From Microlunatus sp. Gsoil 973 (GTDB taxonomy: Bacteria; Actinomycetota; Actinomycetes; Propionibacteriales; Propionibacteriaceae): a stretch of DNA of 64,000 nucleotides. Location of the stretch: NCBI RefSeq assembly GCF_009707365.1, contig NZ_CP046122.1, positions 434,001-498,000 on the forward strand. Reading direction: 5' to 3'. Both the position numbers and the translations under genes were made by a program. The notes under the pieces are model-generated. The model was not told the origin of the DNA. It worked only from the letters and a program-made list of their open reading frames with translations, and ran no database searches. Positions 62,334 through 64,000 of the stretch are shown here, one piece after another (position 1 is the stretch's first letter; each line of letters starts with the position of its first letter).

Positions 62334-63347
62334 TCAGGCGGCGCGACCGATGGTGCTGTCGCGGACGACGATCTCGAAGTCGACGTACTGATCGGTCTGC
62401 TCGATGGGCTGGTCGTCGATCTGCCGGAGGAGATAGTCGACGGCCGTCCGGGCCACGACGTCGGTCTGCGCCCTGACCGACGTCAAGGGCGGCCAGGCGT
62501 ACTGTGCCTGGGTGATGTCGTCCCAGCCCATCACCGCGACGTCGTCGGGGACGCGCACCCCCTGCCGGTGCAGCACAGACAGGGCACCGATCGCCAGCAT
62601 GTCTGAGAAGCAGAAGACCGCGTCCGGACGTTCGGGCAGGTCGAGCAGCCGGCTCATCGCCGACGCGCCCTGGTCGAAGTGGAAGTTCGCGACCCGCGGT
62701 TCCAACCGTTCGTCGGTCGCCAGGCCGGCCGTGGTGAGCGCGTCGCGGTAGCCGGTGATCCGGACGCCCCAGGTTCCGCGTGGGGTGTCGCTGATGGTGC
62801 CGATGGCTGCGATCCGCCGACGGTCGAGGGAGAGTAGGTGTTGGGTCGCCGCTCGGGCTGCGGCGACATTGTCGACGCCCACGTAGGGCACGCCCGCCGG
62901 GTGGGTCCACTCGCCCAGGACGACGAGTGGTTGGGCATCCCGGGCGGCGGACACGTCCTCGGCGGCCAGCTTGAGCGGGGACAGGATCAGTCCGTCCAGC
63001 GCCTGCGGTCCGATCCCGCGGACCGCCCGCAGCTCCCGGTCGAGGTCGCCGCCGGTCTGGTCGATCAGCAACGTGTAGCCGCGCTGCTCGGCGGCTTCGG
63101 TGAGCAGTGCCGCGAGCTCGCCGAAGTAGGGCGCCTGCAGGTTGGGCAGCGCCACGCCGATGATCCCGATCTTCCCCGTCCGGAGAGTGCGCGCCGACTG
63201 GTTCGGTACGTAGTCGAGCTTGTCGATCGCCGCCCGGACCCGCTCTGTGGTCCGCTCGGACATGAACGGATAGCCGTTCAGGTAGTTGGACACGGTTTTC
63301 GGGGAGACCCCCGCCTCCCGCGCCACATCGACCAGTCGAGCCTTCAT
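62334..63347 (-). CDS. LacI-family transcriptional regulator
   Basis: A 337-residue repressor. The N-terminal HTH is exact: LVDVAREAGVSPKTVSNYLNGYPFMSERTTERVRAAIDKLDYVPNQSARTLRTG. The periplasmic-binding-like sensor domain follows (IGIIGVALPNLQAPYFGELAALLTEAA, then DAVFCFSDMLAIGALSVL and GWDDITQAQYAWPPLTSVR). ATG 63347 lies seven bases after TAGTCT (63355-63360, minus): leaderless. Its target is not obvious; the neighbours are not sugar genes. Confidence 0.9.
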   Translation of the reverse strand: MKARLVDVAREAGVSPKTVSNYLNGYPFMSERTTERVRAAIDKLDYVPNQSARTLRTGKIGIIGVALPNLQAPYFGELAALLTEAAEQRGYTLLIDQTGGDLDRELRAVRGIGPQALDGLILSPLKLAAEDVSAARDAQPLVVLGEWTHPAGVPYVGVDNVAAARAATQHLLSLDRRRIAAIGTISDTPRGTWGVRITGYRDALTTAGLATDERLEPRVANFHFDQGASAMSRLLDLPERPDAVFCFSDMLAIGALSVLHRQGVRVPDDVAVMGWDDITQAQYAWPPLTSVRAQTDVVARTAVDYLLRQIDDQPIEQTDQYVDFEIVVRDSTIGRAA

Positions 63348-63378
63348 TCGCAGGAGACTAGCCCCTACGGTGGGCGTT
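63348..63378. promoter_or_regulatory. Divergent leaderless promoters of the LacI gene and xthA
   Basis: Minus: TAGTCT (63355-63360) seven bases before the LacI ATG. Plus: TACGGT (63366-63371) seven bases before the xthA GTG. Only five bases separate the two -10 elements, so the promoters overlap almost completely. Confidence 0.6.
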
Positions 63379-64000
63379 GTGAGGATCGCGACCTGGAATG
63401 TCAACTCGATCAAACAGCGGATGCCACGCTTCCTGCCCTGGCTGGACGAGCGCGCCCCCGACGTCGTCTGCCTGCAGGAGCTGAAACTCGATGATCTTGG
63501 CTTCGCCGGGCTGCTCGGCGCGGAGTTGGAACGTCGCGGCTACCAGTCGGCCGTGCATGGCGAGGCGCAGTGGAACGGCGTCGCCGTGCTGTCCCGGGTC
63601 GGCCTGGACGAGGTCGAGGTCGGCATCCCCGACGGCCCTGGATTCCCCCATGTCGAGGCGCGGGCGGTGGCCGCCACCTGTGCCGGGGTCCGGGTGCATT
63701 CGCTGTACGTCCCCAACGGCCGGGTGCCCGATTCGGACCATTACCGGTACAAGCTGTCCTGGCTGGCCAAGCTGCGCGACCAGATCGCTGCCGGGCCACG
63801 CGCCGTGGTGGTCTGCGGCGACATGAACATCGCGCCGACCGACGCCGACGTCTACGACCCGGAGGCCTACCTCGGGCAGACCCACGTGACCGAGCCGGAG
63901 CGCGCCGCGTTGCAGGAGCTGCTCGACGTCGGTCTGCACGACGTGGTCCGGGAGCACTGGCCGACCGAACGGGTCTTCAGTTACTGGGACTACCGGGCCG
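63379..64000 (+). CDS. xthA: Exodeoxyribonuclease III (partial)
   Basis: The gene runs off the right edge; 207 codons are visible. VRIATWNVNSIKQRMPRFLPWLDERAPDVVCLQELKLDD is the ExoIII start, with metal-binding N and E (QELK). WNGVAVLSR, the Tyr region SLYVPNGRVPDSDHYRYKLSWL, CGDMNIAPTDADVYDPE and RVFSYWDYR follow, so the catalytic Asp-Asn pair is in view. It repairs abasic sites and 3' ends. GTG start, leaderless. Confidence 0.92.
   Translation, partial: MRIATWNVNSIKQRMPRFLPWLDERAPDVVCLQELKLDDLGFAGLLGAELERRGYQSAVHGEAQWNGVAVLSRVGLDEVEVGIPDGPGFPHVEARAVAATCAGVRVHSLYVPNGRVPDSDHYRYKLSWLAKLRDQIAAGPRAVVVCGDMNIAPTDADVYDPEAYLGQTHVTEPERAALQELLDVGLHDVVREHWPTERVFSYWDYRA

Noticed and set aside
1-64000. 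CRISPR arrays
   Set aside because: I saw no series of regularly spaced repeats; short tandem repeats at 33153 and 35158 have only two copies.

Overview
The window is high-GC DNA with actinobacterial habits: many GTG/TTG starts, ATGA/GTGA gene overlaps, and start codons 6-8 bases after a TANNNT -10 element (leaderless mRNAs). The conserved genes recO, uppS, zur, glyS, dusB, dgt-like and dnaG occur in an order that recalls Mycobacterium (recO-uppS-furB-glyS-dgt-dnaG). Together with the sugar-uptake clusters, this suggests a free-living, carbohydrate-using soil-type actinobacterium, possibly a Propionibacteriales (Microlunatus-like) species. The taxon is an inference; there is no rRNA in the window.

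Layout. 0-6.2 kb: edge of a sugar-binding lipoprotein gene, a membrane M1-type peptidase, recO, a glucarate-degradation pair (gudD, kdgD) and a secreted beta-propeller protein. 6.2-12.9 kb: uppS fused to an NTF2/SnoaL-like domain, then a DeoR regulator divergent from a GH4 alpha-galactosidase and its ABC sugar importer. 12.9-16.1 kb: zinc operon znuA-znuC-znuB-zur behind a clear Zur box. 16.2-30 kb: glyS-dusB, a fused 1269-residue ABC exporter with a frameshifted MarR gene, an F420/PPOX enzyme, a dGTPase-like gene, a CocE-type hydrolase and a TrmB regulator. 30-38.9 kb: a broken PurA-like gene and an alpha-galactoside cluster (GH36 enzyme, ABC importer, ROK regulator) that carries a frameshifted permease and an IS481-type element with a 10-bp target duplication. 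38.9-47.4 kb: NCS1 transporter, dnaG, a GH16-like protein, a sigma-70 factor, two tRNAs and the trehalose genes otsA/otsB. 47.4-51.6 kb: a VOC protein, a NUDIX remnant beside a DUF222/HNH gene, a lipoprotein and an aldo/keto reductase.

51.6-57.2 kb is an accessory stretch that starts at a tRNA gene. It is locally richer in AT and holds unrecognised secreted proteins, a LuxR-type regulator remnant, a frameshifted propeller protein and a small protein with a Cys/Trp-rich tail. 57.2-64 kb: adenosine-specific kinase, a two-component flavin monooxygenase pair with a divergent MarR, a PPOX protein, a TRIC channel, a phytanoyl-CoA dioxygenase, a LacI regulator and the start of exonuclease III.

The most unusual items are the UppS-NTF2 fusion, an 11-codon leaderless upstream ORF overlapping the next start codon, the deleted short PurA-like gene, the small tail-bearing protein at 52.1 kb, and the number of broken genes. 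Some of the single-base frameshifts could be sequencing errors. I found no clear evidence for a complete new multi-gene system.
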